From the NCBI GenBank assembly GCA_049281195.1, contig JBAPRR010000253.1:1-5631 (forward strand): a stretch of 5,631 bases of DNA, given 5' to 3'. The position numbers and the translations under genes were made by a program. Below are positions 5,511-5,631 of the stretch, piece after piece. The number at the start of each line of letters is the position of its first letter. Position 1 is the first letter of the stretch. The notes under the pieces were generated by a model. The model was given only the letters and a program-made list of their open reading frames with translations. It searched no databases and had not been told where the DNA came from. The stretch comes from JBAPRR01 sp049281195. Lineage in GTDB: Bacteria; Actinomycetota; Acidimicrobiia; Acidimicrobiales; CAVXTF01.

Positions 5511-5602
5511 GGCGGCCATGAGAAAGTCCCCATAGGCGGCCACTAGAAGTCCCCAGGGACGGTCACCTGATCTCCCCGGGTATGGCCACGGAATTCCCCA
5601 CC
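5511..5602 (-). repeat. Four phased 22-23 bp repeats of IS21-end type
   Basis: Four degenerate copies follow one another on the minus strand with the pattern TGGGGA, about nine variable bases, then TGGCC or TGACC. On the plus strand the TCCCC block starts at 5527, 5550, 5573 and 5595 (spacing 23, 23, 22). The GGCC/GGTC block starts at 5514, 5538, 5561 and 5584 (24, 23, 23). Copies are roughly 5511-5532, 5535-5555, 5557-5579 and 5579-5602. Spacing near two helical turns puts all copies on one DNA face. Arrays like this bound by the transposase occur at IS21-family ends. These could be the left end of the adjoining element after loss of istA, or the right end of a second IS21 element. No gene is seen from here to 5631. 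Confidence 0.6.
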
Positions 5603-5631
5603 GGTGATCTTCACCGGATCGCCCTCGTACT

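Noticed and set aside
1..5631. CRISPR array, riboswitch or defence system
   Set aside because: No regular spacer-repeat structure and no associated genes; the only phased repeats are the IS21-type ones at 5511-5602.

Overview
The window is a patchwork of decayed mobile DNA from a GC-rich bacterium, most likely an actinomycete-type (Actinomycetota) chromosome or island. That placement is an inference from the high GC, the style of the VapBC, IS3 and IS21 proteins, and a probable leaderless promoter. No gene in the window fixes the taxon. The stretch around 3700-4460 is visibly less GC-rich than the first kilobase, which suggests separate origins.

Left part (1-1172, + strand): the C-terminal half of a tyrosine recombinase, cut by the window edge, is followed by a type II toxin-antitoxin pair with a ribbon-helix-helix VapB-like antitoxin and a PIN-domain VapC-like toxin. 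The usual ATGA stop/start overlap of such pairs reads ATAA here, so the toxin has lost its expected ATG.

Middle left (1173-2312): about 250 bases cannot be assigned. They are followed by the 3' end of a group II intron, with a textbook domain V (1421-1454) and a domain VI with a single bulged A seven bases from the inferred splice site. Directly after position 1520 comes, in frame, the 3' exon: an IS3-family transposase that begins just after the place where its first catalytic Asp should be. The 5' exon and most of the intron are missing.

Centre (2313-3732): a phage/ICE-type tyrosine integrase on the minus strand is broken by a one-base frameshift at about 2807 and has a damaged 5' end. Next to it is an intact tRNA-Ser(GCU) gene on the plus strand with encoded CCA and a likely terminator hairpin.

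Right part (3677-5631): the C-terminal portion of a large serine recombinase on the minus strand runs toward the tRNA 3' end. Its open frame continues through the antisense of the tRNA. Its N-terminus was removed by an IS21-family element, of which istB is intact but istA survives only as a short tail. Four helically phased 22-23 bp repeats, typical of IS21 transposase-binding ends, close the window.

Together the tRNA-Ser locus looks like an integration hot spot used by successive elements: a serine recombinase element, a tyrosine-integrase element, IS3, a group II intron and IS21. I see no coherent new multi-gene system. The most interesting points are the intron/transposase junction, the altered toxin start and the architecture around the tRNA.
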